From Campylobacter concisus (GTDB lineage: Bacteria > Campylobacterota > Campylobacteria > Campylobacterales > Campylobacteraceae), in NCBI RefSeq assembly GCF_002092855.1, contig NZ_LVLC01000012.1, forward strand, positions 124,001-188,000: a DNA stretch of 64,000 bases, given 5' to 3'. A program made the position numbers and the translations under genes. The first letter of the stretch is position 1. Every line of letters begins with the position of its first letter. The notes beneath the pieces were generated by a model. It ran no database searches and was not told the DNA's origin. It saw only the letters and a list, made by a program, of their open reading frames with translations. This document shows positions 36,016 to 44,972 of the stretch, in pieces.

Positions 36016-37840
36016 TGAGTTTATAAATGCCTACAAAGCGAGATATTTTAAGGTCTTTACAAATGATTTTAAGGGCGAGCTAGCTAGGCTCGTAAATAAT
36101 CTAAACGATCCTAGCTTGCATATAAGCGAGCAGATAAAAGAGAGCTTAAATTTACTAATAGACACTCTAAATGAACCGCCGCTAATAGCTGTTATCGGTC
36201 AATTTTCAAGTGGGAAATCAACGTTTTTAAACGCACTTCTTGGCCAAGATATCTTGCCGTCAGGACTAACTCCAGTCACCGCAAAGGCTGTGAGGCTAAA
36301 ATTTGCAAAGATGCCACTTCTAAGCGTGAAATTTATAAACGATAGCGAAAGCCTGCTAGCAAGTAGCGATCTAGCCGAGCTAAATAAGTTAGGCGAACAA
36401 GTTTCTGGCATGACGCTTTATGCGCCAAGTGAGATTTTAAAAGAGATAAATTTCATCGACACTCCTGGCCTAAACTCGCTAAGAGATGCTGACACAAAAG
36501 AGACAAAAAATACGCTAAAAAAGGTTAGTGGTGCGATATGGCTAAGCCTTGCAAACAATGCTGCAAAGGCTAGCGAGCTTGAAAGTATCAAAGAAATTTT
36601 AAAAGCCAATGATCTAAAAGCGATCTGCCTAATCAACCAAAAAGACAAACTAAGCGAGGAGGAGCTTGAAAGTTTGCTAAAACACGCTAGGCAAACTTAT
36701 GGCGAGCTTTTTGAGGATATCATCGCTATCTCGTCAAAGCAAGCACTCCTTGGAATCACAAATAATGACAAAAGCCTACTTGAAGCTTCAAATTTTAACG
36801 AAGCTCTAAAGGCTATTAAAGAGTGCTTTTTAGACAAGAGCTTTAAAGAAAATTTCATAAAAGCAAGGGTAAAAAAGATCGTAAAACTCCTAACTAACGA
36901 GCAAGAAAAACATCTAGAAATTTATGATAATGCGCGGTTTATTTTAGATGAATTTAGTGGCTCATTAGATGAGAGGCTGGAGGCGATAAAAGAGGAGTTT
37001 AAGCCAAAGATCGCTTTAAGTTATAGTCAAATGAGTGAAGTTATAAAACTTGCTGCTGATGAGGTATTTAAGCTACTTAAGCCATTTTCAAAGACAAAAT
37101 TTAACGCTTCAAAGACGCTTTTAAACAAAGAAATTTATAAGCGTGAAAATTTTGAGGTAATAAGTCTTGATAGCGACGAAGTCTTTTCAAAACTTATCTA
37201 CGAAGATGTGGTTTTTAATAAATTTTTTAAACGCTACAAAAAAGATCTAAAAGAGCTAGAAAATGCAACAACCTCAGCGTTTAATGAGCTTTATAAAAAT
37301 TTAGAGGATAAATTTTTAATATATAAATCTCGCTATGAAAATTACGCTAGCTTTGATGATCAAGTCTTGGCTTACGAAACAAAATCCATAAATACCTATG
37401 CCGGACGGACATATGAAAATTTTTTAAGAGAGTATGAAACGGCTAAATTTAAGGCCATACAAAAGGTCTCTTTGTTTTTTGAAAAGCTTGATATAAAGCT
37501 AGCCTCAAACTATGAAAACGCACTCAAACTCGCGGTTTATTTTATAAAACAAAAGATAGAAAAGACGCTAGAGTCGCATCTACAGATGAATACACCACTT
37601 TATATTCCAAGTGCAAAAGATGTCTATGAGCGTATGCTTGATGCGTTTAGTCTTTATGAGTTTGAAGCTTTAATGTGCTCAAACAGCTCGTTTTTAAATA
37701 AAATTTTGCTTGATATAAAAAGCGATTTTAATAAAATTTATACTTTAAAAATAGCAATGCTTGATGGCTTAAAAACAAGAGTTAAAGAGCAGATTTCAAA
37801 GATTGAAGAGCTTTGTGAAAATTCATTGCTATTAAGATAA
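36008..37840 (+). CDS. Dynamin-like GTPase, DLP2-type (Cj0412-like)
   Basis: The 610-residue partner has an earlier GTPase domain: G1 IGQFSSGKSTFLNALLG near residue 65, G2 SGLTPVTA, G3 IDTPGLNSLRD, and G4 INQKD. Helical stalk and coiled regions follow (about 290-610). The pair differs in length mainly by the N-terminal extension of the upstream protein, which fits the described head-to-head arrangement of C. jejuni DLP1 and DLP2. A perfect hairpin terminator follows. Confidence 0.88.
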   Translation: MFNEFINAYKARYFKVFTNDFKGELARLVNNLNDPSLHISEQIKESLNLLIDTLNEPPLIAVIGQFSSGKSTFLNALLGQDILPSGLTPVTAKAVRLKFAKMPLLSVKFINDSESLLASSDLAELNKLGEQVSGMTLYAPSEILKEINFIDTPGLNSLRDADTKETKNTLKKVSGAIWLSLANNAAKASELESIKEILKANDLKAICLINQKDKLSEEELESLLKHARQTYGELFEDIIAISSKQALLGITNNDKSLLEASNFNEALKAIKECFLDKSFKENFIKARVKKIVKLLTNEQEKHLEIYDNARFILDEFSGSLDERLEAIKEEFKPKIALSYSQMSEVIKLAADEVFKLLKPFSKTKFNASKTLLNKEIYKRENFEVISLDSDEVFSKLIYEDVVFNKFFKRYKKDLKELENATTSAFNELYKNLEDKFLIYKSRYENYASFDDQVLAYETKSINTYAGRTYENFLREYETAKFKAIQKVSLFFEKLDIKLASNYENALKLAVYFIKQKIEKTLESHLQMNTPLYIPSAKDVYERMLDAFSLYEFEALMCSNSSFLNKILLDIKSDFNKIYTLKIAMLDGLKTRVKEQISKIEELCENSLLLR

Positions 37841-37858
37841 ATAAAATTTTTAAAGCTT

Positions 37859-37886
37859 AGAAGCTATCCATTTAAGGATAGCTTCT
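37859..37886. terminator. Bidirectional terminator between the dynamin pair and the oxide reductase gene
   Basis: Eleven-base perfect arms (AGAAGCTATCC and GGATAGCTTCT) enclose a 6-nt loop. It is followed by GTTTTA on the plus strand and by AAGCTTTAAAAATTTT on the minus strand. The convergent genes end 18 nt before and 4 nt after it. Confidence 0.85.
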
Positions 37887-37889
37887 GTT

Positions 37890-40343
37890 TTATGCGTGCA
37901 TTATGCTAATCTTTGGTGCGTCAAATGCTGTCACGCGCTTTGGCACGCCTTTAAATTTCTCGACATTCACAAGGCTTGTGTGAGCGGTGTTGCTCTGGCT
38001 CATCTTGCTTGATGGCACATCTTTTGTGAGCACGTTTAAGTTTCCGTGCAAGCAAAGGCTCTTCTCGCCCGGTTTTTCAGGGTCATACCAAGCACCTTCG
38101 CTTACTATTACGACATTTTGTGGCACGTCCTCGGTGACAAATGCACCGCACAAAATTTCACCCCTATCATTAAACACGCGCACCACGTCGCCCATCTTTA
38201 TCCCTCTAGCTTCGGCTGTCTTTGGATTTATTAGCACTGGCTCGCGCTCTGCGATCTCGTTAAAGTTGCGAAGCACGGAGTTATTTAGCTGTGAGTGAAG
38301 CCTAAATTTAGAGTGTGCGCCGCTAATTGCGATAGGATATTTTTTATTTTTTGCGCCAAGCCACTCAAATGGCTCAAGCCAAGCTGCATGCGGTGGGCAG
38401 TCATCATAGCCAAAGCCAGCGACCGTTTCAGAGTAAATTTCTATCTTGCCAGATGGCGTTTTTAGCGGATTTGCCACTGGATCGTCGCGGAATTTCTTAT
38501 AGTTTGTAAAGTAACGTTTTTTCTCATCGATCTTGTCAAATCTAAAATATCTCTTCTCCCAAAATTCCTCAAAGCTAGGCATACTCTCATACCCAAGCTC
38601 GGTAGCCTTTTTAACGGCATCTTCATATATTGTCTTGACCCACTCTAGCTCACTTTTACCCTCGCTAAATGCCTCTTCCCTGCCCCACTCTTTGGCGATC
38701 AGCCTTGCGATCTCAAAGTCACTCTTGCTCTCGCCAAATGGCTTAACAAGCGGTTTTAGTGCAAATAGATACTCGCTCGTTGAATTTGCCATCTCAATGT
38801 CAGTTCGCTCGTACTCAAGTGAAGCTGGCAGGACGATGTCGCTAAATTTAGCTGTACTTGTCCAAAACGGCTCGCAAGTGATGATAGCATTAACGTTTCG
38901 CATAGCTTTTATCGCCCTGTTTGCGTCAGGATGCCTTGTGAAAGTCGAGCCATTGGCATTAAACATCACTCTGATCTTTGGTAGTTTATAGCTCTTGCCA
39001 TTTCTTGTTATCTCCTTGCCTGGGCTTAGAAGTGCGTCTATGAGCCTTGAGTTTGGCATTTCGTAGCCCTTTGTCTTTGGTACCAGCCCGCTATCAATAA
39101 ATTTTTGAGGCACCTTTGTCTCAAACGCCGCTAGTTTAGGTGCTATGAAGCTCTCATCAGCATTTTTGTGCATACCGTCATTTGTGACAAAGCCACAACC
39201 CTCTTTGCCGATGTGTCCAAGCATCGCATTTAGCGTCACAAGCGCCCAGTATGCCATCTCGCCGTGATCTTGTCTTTGTATGGCATAGCCACTAACTATA
39301 ACTGAATCATTTTTAGCTAGATCTTCGCTAAATTTCGCAAGATCTTGCTCGCTAACGCCACAAATCTTACTTGCCCAAGCTAGGTTTTTATTGACCCCGT
39401 CAGTTTTGCCAAGCATGTACTCTTTAAATTTATCAAAGCCAACTGTGTATTTTTCTATAAATTCTTTGTTGTAAAGCCCTTTTTCATAAAGGTAGTTACA
39501 CATACCTATCATCATCGCCGTATCGGTGCAAGGCACGACTTCAAGGTATTTTGAGTCAAAGTATTTTGCGCTATCGTTGTGATAAACATCGATGCTATAA
39601 ATTTTCATCTCACCACTCGCGCCTTTTTTTCTGATCTCATCATAGTATTTATATGAGTTGTGAAGCGGCACGCCAATGGCGATCTTGTTTGAAACGACTG
39701 GGTTTGTGCCCCAAAATACGATCGTTTTGGCATTTTTTAAGATCGCCTCCCACTTTGTTGGCGCTAGCGCAGGATCGACAAAGCCAGTGACGTGAGGCAT
39801 GATGACAGTCGCTGCGCCGTATGAGTAGCCACCTAGCTCATTTACGTAGCCGCCAAGCACGTTAAGTAGCCTTTTTGCGGTCTTTTGGCTGTGACCAACC
39901 TTACCAAGGCTACCCCACTGATAAACCTGCCCATAGATCGCTTCAGCACCGTATTTATCAAAATTTTCTTTTAAAATTTTTGCACTTAGCTTTATAGCCT
40001 CGTCCCAGCTCACACGCACAAATTCTTCTTTACCGCGAAGCTCTGGTTTTGGGTTGTTTGGATTGGCTAAAAAGCTCTTTCTAACAAATGGATATTTTAC
40101 TCTGCTCTCGTTTTGGATGTAGTCAATGACTGCGTTATTTAGCTCGTTTGGATAAGCATCGCCCTCAAATGGTACGGTCTCAACCACGCGACCTGCGATC
40201 GTTTTTACATAAAATGGGCCAAATTTATTTGCGCTTAGTCCGCTTTGTTTGTCAAATAACGCTTGCTCTGCGCTGCCAAGCTCTTTTGCTTGAAGGCTAG
40301 CTGCGCCTAATGCGCTTAATCTTAAAAAGTCTCGTCTTTTCAT
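37890..40343 (-). CDS. bisA: Periplasmic molybdopterin S-/N-oxide reductase (BisA/TorA type)
   Basis: The 817-residue protein begins with a Tat signal (KRRDFLRLSAL at 2-12). It belongs to the TorA/BisC/DorA branch, which lacks the N-terminal 4Fe-4S cysteines and uses a serine molybdenum ligand; Ser174 in GGYSYGAATVIMPHV fits. Other segments are QDHGEMAYWALV, IVLPASLEYERTD and HSQLNNSVLRNF. The family reduces TMAO, DMSO, biotin sulfoxide or methionine sulfoxide. C. concisus is reported to use such a BisA for respiration and periplasmic methionine-sulfoxide repair. No cytochrome c partner gene is adjacent, unlike the C. jejuni torA locus. Confidence 0.85.
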   Translation of the reverse strand: MKRRDFLRLSALGAASLQAKELGSAEQALFDKQSGLSANKFGPFYVKTIAGRVVETVPFEGDAYPNELNNAVIDYIQNESRVKYPFVRKSFLANPNNPKPELRGKEEFVRVSWDEAIKLSAKILKENFDKYGAEAIYGQVYQWGSLGKVGHSQKTAKRLLNVLGGYVNELGGYSYGAATVIMPHVTGFVDPALAPTKWEAILKNAKTIVFWGTNPVVSNKIAIGVPLHNSYKYYDEIRKKGASGEMKIYSIDVYHNDSAKYFDSKYLEVVPCTDTAMMIGMCNYLYEKGLYNKEFIEKYTVGFDKFKEYMLGKTDGVNKNLAWASKICGVSEQDLAKFSEDLAKNDSVIVSGYAIQRQDHGEMAYWALVTLNAMLGHIGKEGCGFVTNDGMHKNADESFIAPKLAAFETKVPQKFIDSGLVPKTKGYEMPNSRLIDALLSPGKEITRNGKSYKLPKIRVMFNANGSTFTRHPDANRAIKAMRNVNAIITCEPFWTSTAKFSDIVLPASLEYERTDIEMANSTSEYLFALKPLVKPFGESKSDFEIARLIAKEWGREEAFSEGKSELEWVKTIYEDAVKKATELGYESMPSFEEFWEKRYFRFDKIDEKKRYFTNYKKFRDDPVANPLKTPSGKIEIYSETVAGFGYDDCPPHAAWLEPFEWLGAKNKKYPIAISGAHSKFRLHSQLNNSVLRNFNEIAEREPVLINPKTAEARGIKMGDVVRVFNDRGEILCGAFVTEDVPQNVVIVSEGAWYDPEKPGEKSLCLHGNLNVLTKDVPSSKMSQSNTAHTSLVNVEKFKGVPKRVTAFDAPKISIMHA

Positions 40344-40504
40344 TCTTTCTCCGATTTTGGTTAAATTTATTATTTTTGGTTGGTTTTAGAAATTATAAAT
40401 TTAGGGTTTTGTATCATTTCATCGTTTAAAGACCTTGTAATGTAATACGCAAACTTGCGTCTAAATTGCGCTATTTTAGCCAAATTTTTTTAAAGGATGG
40501 GCAG

Positions 40505-40798
40505 ATGATTGGATTTTATGTAAATGTAAAGTTAAAGGCTGGGTGTGAGGCGAAATTTGAAGAAATTTTAAAAGAGATAGTGCCAGCTTCAAGAAAAGAT
40601 AAAGGCTGCATAAGCTACGAGTGCGGCATGGTTGCGGGCGGTAAAAACGAGTACTGCTTTATGGAGATTTGGGAAGATCTTGCAAGCCAAAAAGAGCATA
40701 TGAAAAGCGCTCATATGGTGAAAAATGCAGCCGCGCTGGAGGCTTGCAAAGAGAGCCAAGAGGTAAAAATAGTAAATTTTGTAAGCGTAAAGGAATAA
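40505..40798 (+). CDS. Antibiotic biosynthesis monooxygenase (ABM) domain protein
   Basis: The 97-residue protein has the ABM/dimeric alpha-beta barrel pattern: FYVNVKLKAGCEAKFEEIL, SYECGMVAGG, FMEIWEDLASQKEHMKS and AHMVKN. Relatives are small quinol monooxygenases (YgiN-like) or heme-degrading enzymes; none can be chosen here. ATG 40505 follows AAGGATG at a good distance; an in-frame start at 40466 lacks a ribosome-binding site. It is divergent from the oxide reductase gene. Confidence 0.85.
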   Translation: MIGFYVNVKLKAGCEAKFEEILKEIVPASRKDKGCISYECGMVAGGKNEYCFMEIWEDLASQKEHMKSAHMVKNAAALEACKESQEVKIVNFVSVKE

Positions 40799-40830
40799 TA
40801 TTTGCTTTAAAAAGGGCAAAATCCACAAAA

Positions 40831-41052
40831 ATGAGCGAAGAAAAAATGCTTGAGATGATAAATGCGACTGCTGATATTATATTTATGGCCGTACTTAGAG
40901 GGCGAGTAAGCTTTGAAGCTTGTAAAAAAGATAGGGAATTTATCGACTCTTTAAGAGAAGAGCTACTTGGCAAAAATCCAAATAAATTTAAAATCGCCCA
41001 AAACTCATACCAAATGATCGCCATTTTTGAAAAATACCGCAATAAAAAATAA
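40831..41052 (+). CDS. Small hypothetical protein (73 aa)
   Basis: A short, highly charged, helical protein (SEEKMLEMINATADIIFMAV, ending in EKYRNKK) starts 32 nt after the ABM gene. ATG 40831 was chosen because the same frame upstream reads through the ABM gene and is Arg/Lys-rich shadow sequence. The ribosome-binding site is weak (AAAGGG about 14 nt upstream), so translation may depend on the preceding gene. I do not recognise a family. Confidence 0.6.
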   Translation: MSEEKMLEMINATADIIFMAVLRGRVSFEACKKDREFIDSLREELLGKNPNKFKIAQNSYQMIAIFEKYRNKK

Positions 41053-41103
41053 TCCACTTAAAATTTAAATCTGCTTGCCGATATTGTGTTAAAGGATTTT
41101 GAC

Positions 41104-41991
41104 ATGATAAACACACTAAATGGATTTAATCAAAGCTTTAACTACCAAGACGCTTTTAGTAAGCGCCAAGCCACAAACACGAATTTAAACAAAGTAGAAA
41201 TTCCCGCTGAAACTGCGGACATCAAGCATCTACCACTCTCTGGCTACTCATCAAATGATAAAATTTCTATCTGGGGCAAGATAAATGGCCTTGATAGCGG
41301 GGCGAACAAAGATGAAGTCACTAGCCTTAAAAATTTCGTTGATAGCACGAAGCTTTGGCGAGCAAGCTCTATCCTAACTAGCGAGAAAAACGGATTTAGC
41401 GTAGATGAGTTCATCAAAAATCACAAAATGAGCATAAACAATAAAATAATCAATAATGCTTTTGGTGCTCTTTATCTAAACCGTGAGGCTACAAATTTGC
41501 TAGACTCTGATCTAAGTATCGATGAGTTTAAAGATAAATGGCTGGAATTTACCGCCGAAAGGATACTTGGCGAGCATGCAAATGTAAAAATTTCTTTTAA
41601 AGACGGGGCTTTGCATTACGAGCAAAGCTCGGATAAAAAACGTATAGAATTCTTGGGTCAGCCTATGTTGCACCGTGTGAGCTACGCTGATAAAAACAGC
41701 AAAGATGAGTTTTTAAAATTTCTAAAAACAAGTTATGAAAAGGGCGAGAGCATCGCTGATGTGCTTCAAAATATCGCTCTTACGCCAGTTAGAGAAAATG
41801 GCGGTGAAGAGATGGAAGAAGAGAAATTTAAGCCTATGCAAGTTACCAAAAAGAGCGTAACTTACACGGATAAAGATATAAAACGTGAGTTTTTTGAGGA
41901 ATTTATTAGGCGCGAGGTCGAAAATGGAGCGAGCTTTGATGATCTAGTACAAAAGCTAAACAAGCTAAAGCCAAAGGATATCCTCGCTTAG
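41104..41991 (+). CDS. Hypothetical protein (295 aa), no signal peptide
   Basis: This soluble protein has an N-terminus rich in Asn, Gln, Ser and Thr (first 40 residues, likely disordered), then a mostly helical body with paired acidic and basic stretches. There is no lipobox, membrane helix or enzyme motif I recognise. AAAGGA at about 41091-41096 supports ATG 41104 rather than 41086. The low-complexity start is reminiscent of flagellum-secreted Campylobacter proteins, but that is speculation. It is last in the small plus-strand run with the ABM and 73-aa genes. Confidence 0.7.
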   Translation: MINTLNGFNQSFNYQDAFSKRQATNTNLNKVEIPAETADIKHLPLSGYSSNDKISIWGKINGLDSGANKDEVTSLKNFVDSTKLWRASSILTSEKNGFSVDEFIKNHKMSINNKIINNAFGALYLNREATNLLDSDLSIDEFKDKWLEFTAERILGEHANVKISFKDGALHYEQSSDKKRIEFLGQPMLHRVSYADKNSKDEFLKFLKTSYEKGESIADVLQNIALTPVRENGGEEMEEEKFKPMQVTKKSVTYTDKDIKREFFEEFIRREVENGASFDDLVQKLNKLKPKDILA

Positions 41992-42018
41992 CTTTGGCTT
42001 TAGGCTGAAATTTTAGGG

Positions 42019-42165
42019 GCTGGCTTGGCTCTTTAAATTTCTACTTAGATTTGAATTTAAAAAGCCAATTAGCCAACTAATTTAAAAAGCTAGCTTATCT
42101 TAATAAATTTTTACTCGCATTTAAATTTTAAGAGCTAGCCAGCTTGACTCTTAAAATTTCTACTT
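42019..42165. repeat. Imperfect direct and inverted repeats in a convergent spacer
   Basis: A 28-base unit at 42019-42046 recurs at 42138-42165 with four mismatches; both contain CTT-G-CTCTT-AAATTTCTACTT. In addition, 42019-42040 is an imperfect inverted copy of 42123-42143, and smaller AGCTAGC-like palindromes lie between. A large hairpin could form and end transcription of both convergent genes. The second copy overlaps the last codons of the M16 peptidase gene. Confidence 0.55.
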
Positions 42166-44898
42166 TGGATTATTTATACTTATCACCATATTTTTCTCAT
42201 CAAGATATAGCCTAGCAGCCTCTTTGATATCGTCATTTGTGATGACTTTTACCGCACTTATGTACTCATCAGCCGTATAAAGTGGCGTGTTAAAAATTTT
42301 ATTTGAGATGATGAGCTTTTGCCAAAACTCAGGCTTTTCATAATCTTTTTTTATAGAAATTTCACTCTGTGCCTTAAAATCCTCCAAATGCTTTGGCAAG
42401 ATCGCGCCACTACTCTTGATGTTAGTTATTATCTGCTTTATCTCAGCGATGATCTTATCCGTGTTTGCGGGATCGCAAGTAAAGCTAATTAGCATATCTG
42501 AATGCTCATAAGGATAGCGTGAGAGCTTGGCATTTAGGCTAAAACCATATGTTTGACCCTTATCTTCTCTGATCTTTTCTCGAAGCGCCGTTTTTAAAAT
42601 TTCACTTAATGCCCTTAGCCTAATCGCTCCTTCAAAGCTATATTTTGCATCAGAATTTATGATGTTTATACCAACATCGCTTCTTTTTGTGCTTTGATAC
42701 TCCTTTTTAAAGGTATGTTGTCCCTTGATACTTCGCACGCCATCGTCTTTAAAATTTTCAGCTTCGCCAAGCTTTGGCAAAGTGGCGATATACTTTTTAA
42801 TAAGTGGCAAAAGCCTCTCTTCGTCGGTGTCGCCGATGATTACAAAAGTATATGAGGCTGCATTTGTAAATTTGTCTTTGATGATCTCTTTTAGCTCATT
42901 TAGCTTTAGCGCGTCGATCTGAGCCATCTCAAGCGGCGCTACACGTTTATTGTTTTCGTAAAAAAACTTGCTAAATTCGGTGCTAAATTTATATTCAGGC
43001 AAATTTTGCTCTTTACTTAGCTCATCCTTTGTTCTTTGCTTGATACGCTCTAGCACATGAGCATCGGCTCTTGGAGCGCTAAATTCTAAATTTATAACAG
43101 CTAGCAGCGAGCTAAGATCGCTGGTGCTTGATGAGCCATAAATGCCTTGCGTGAGTGCTTCTATACCCTTTTCGTAACTTACGATCTTTCCATTTAGCGC
43201 CTTTGAGAGCTCATAGTTATTAAATTTACCAACGCCGCTTTCATTTGTGAGCGCAACTGCAAAGCTACCAAGCTTTGGATCAGTCAAATTTGATGTGCCT
43301 CCTTTGCTGATGGCTGCAAACAAAACGCTATCTTTTTTAGTAGCTAGTGGCTTAAAGATAACTTGCGAGCCATTTGAGATTTTGTAGGTATAAATTCCAT
43401 TTTTTTCATCAAAGCTTCTTGAGCTTATCTCTTTTGGCTCTAAATTTTCATTGCCTAGGTTCTTATCGTTGTTGCTAGCAGATAGGTTTGTGTTATAAGC
43501 AGGCGCTTTGGCAAAAAGCTTTAAAAACTCATCTTTGCTAAGCTTAAAACCATCTTTGCTAAAAATTCTTACACGCTCATCAGAAATGGCCAAAAATTGC
43601 CTAAATCTATCATTCACGTCAGCTAGCGTAATCTCGTTTAATAGTTTTAAAATAAGCTCTTTATCGTCTTCATCGCTTAACACAAAGCCACCATTTTCTA
43701 TCATATTTAAAATTTGTCCAGCGTAAGCGCTTGATTTTTTAGTCTTTGAGCGTTTAAATTTTGCATCTACATTTGCCACAAACGCCTTTTTTACATCTTT
43801 AAAATCATCTTTATTAAAGCCAAACTCTTTAATGCCTTTTATAACGCCAAGCATATCTTTAAGGCTTGCGTTAAAATCGCCTCCAAGTACATTTGTTTCA
43901 AAACTATAAATTTTCTGCTTTGCTTGAAGTGTTTGAGCTATAAAATCAGTGCTTAAATTTGATGAATTATTTGCATTTTTTTGCTCATAAAGCATATTTA
44001 TTAGGCTTGCGATAAGTGCATCTTCTAGATTTCTCTTTGCGTCAGCTTCATTTACAACTGGGCTAAATTTATCAAAATAGCTAAGTCTAACTAGCTCCAT
44101 TCCAATTTCATTCGAGTCATAGTTAAAAATATTTAAACCACTTTTAAAGCTGATATTTTTTTCTGGATGAATGTAAGAATTTGTATTTTTTGCTTGGCTA
44201 AAGTTTTTTTCTATTAAGCTTTTTATCTCATTTTTATCAAAGTCGCCAACAGCAACAAAGCTCATAAATCTTGGCTGATAAAGCCTCTCGTAAAATTCTT
44301 GCATGTGCTTAGCATCTACGCTTTTGATGACGTTCATATCGCCTATTGGCACTCTTTTTAGATAGATACTGCCCTCAAAAATATCTTTTGTTTGAGCCAA
44401 ATAAAGCCTATATCCTGGCGTATTTCTCTGACGCTCCTCTTCCATTATGACGCCGCGCTCCTTATCAAGCTCCTTAGGATCGATTTTAACGCCATCTATC
44501 CAATTCGAAAAGACCTTAAATGTATCTTGTAAATTTTTCTCATTTACATTAATCGTTAAAACATAGCTCGTCTGATCGTAGCTCGTCTGCGCGTTTAGAT
44601 CGGCTCCAAATTTCACACCAAGGCTCTCAAGCTGCTTAATGAGCTCATTTTTACTAAAATCACGGCTGCCATTAAATGCCATGTGCTCCAAAAAGTGAGC
44701 AAGACCTTGCTCGCCATCTTTTTCATCAGTTGAACCGGAATTTATAACAAGATAAAAAATAGCTGTTTTTTGTGGAAATTTATTCTCTTTGATATAGTAT
44801 TTTAGCCCGTTTTTTAGCTCTCCATTTAACATATCTTTATCGTTTTGAAGCGCAAAAAGACCCATTGCTAGACAAAAAAGCAACAAAATTTTTCTCAT
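42160..44898 (-). CDS. M16 family zinc metallopeptidase (PqqL-like)
   Basis: The 912-residue protein has a signal peptide (about 1-17) and two tandem M16 halves. The N-terminal half carries the inverted zinc motif HFLEH near residue 62, with a downstream acidic segment KERGVIMEEE. The C-terminal half is the inactive structural partner. Size and secretion fit periplasmic PqqL/YmxG-like peptidases. I placed the start at ATG 44898, next to AAGGAAA; a longer frame to 44955 adds a charged leader without a ribosome-binding site. Substrate unknown. Confidence 0.88.
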   Translation of the reverse strand: MRKILLLFCLAMGLFALQNDKDMLNGELKNGLKYYIKENKFPQKTAIFYLVINSGSTDEKDGEQGLAHFLEHMAFNGSRDFSKNELIKQLESLGVKFGADLNAQTSYDQTSYVLTINVNEKNLQDTFKVFSNWIDGVKIDPKELDKERGVIMEEERQRNTPGYRLYLAQTKDIFEGSIYLKRVPIGDMNVIKSVDAKHMQEFYERLYQPRFMSFVAVGDFDKNEIKSLIEKNFSQAKNTNSYIHPEKNISFKSGLNIFNYDSNEIGMELVRLSYFDKFSPVVNEADAKRNLEDALIASLINMLYEQKNANNSSNLSTDFIAQTLQAKQKIYSFETNVLGGDFNASLKDMLGVIKGIKEFGFNKDDFKDVKKAFVANVDAKFKRSKTKKSSAYAGQILNMIENGGFVLSDEDDKELILKLLNEITLADVNDRFRQFLAISDERVRIFSKDGFKLSKDEFLKLFAKAPAYNTNLSASNNDKNLGNENLEPKEISSRSFDEKNGIYTYKISNGSQVIFKPLATKKDSVLFAAISKGGTSNLTDPKLGSFAVALTNESGVGKFNNYELSKALNGKIVSYEKGIEALTQGIYGSSSTSDLSSLLAVINLEFSAPRADAHVLERIKQRTKDELSKEQNLPEYKFSTEFSKFFYENNKRVAPLEMAQIDALKLNELKEIIKDKFTNAASYTFVIIGDTDEERLLPLIKKYIATLPKLGEAENFKDDGVRSIKGQHTFKKEYQSTKRSDVGINIINSDAKYSFEGAIRLRALSEILKTALREKIREDKGQTYGFSLNAKLSRYPYEHSDMLISFTCDPANTDKIIAEIKQIITNIKSSGAILPKHLEDFKAQSEISIKKDYEKPEFWQKLIISNKIFNTPLYTADEYISAVKVITNDDIKEAARLYLDEKNMVISINNPK

Positions 44899-44946
44899 TA
44901 TTTTCCTTTTAAATTTTAATCGATAGACAAAGCAGAATTTAGCATA

Positions 44947-44966
44947 AGCCTGCAAATTTGCAGGCT
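44947..44966 (-). terminator. Perfect 20-bp palindrome after the orphan binding-protein gene
   Basis: AGCCTGCAAA pairs with TTTGCAGGCT without spacer, 7 nt past the stop of the gene at 44973. No clear T-run follows on the minus strand, so it may be a weak terminator, a 3'-end stabiliser or a protein site. Confidence 0.4.
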
Positions 44967-44972
44967 AGAAGA

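Noticed and set aside
40659-41057. 132-aa minus-strand frame opposite the ABM and 73-aa genes
   Set aside because: It is antisense to two plus-strand genes, one with a good ribosome-binding site, and has no supporting start signal of its own.
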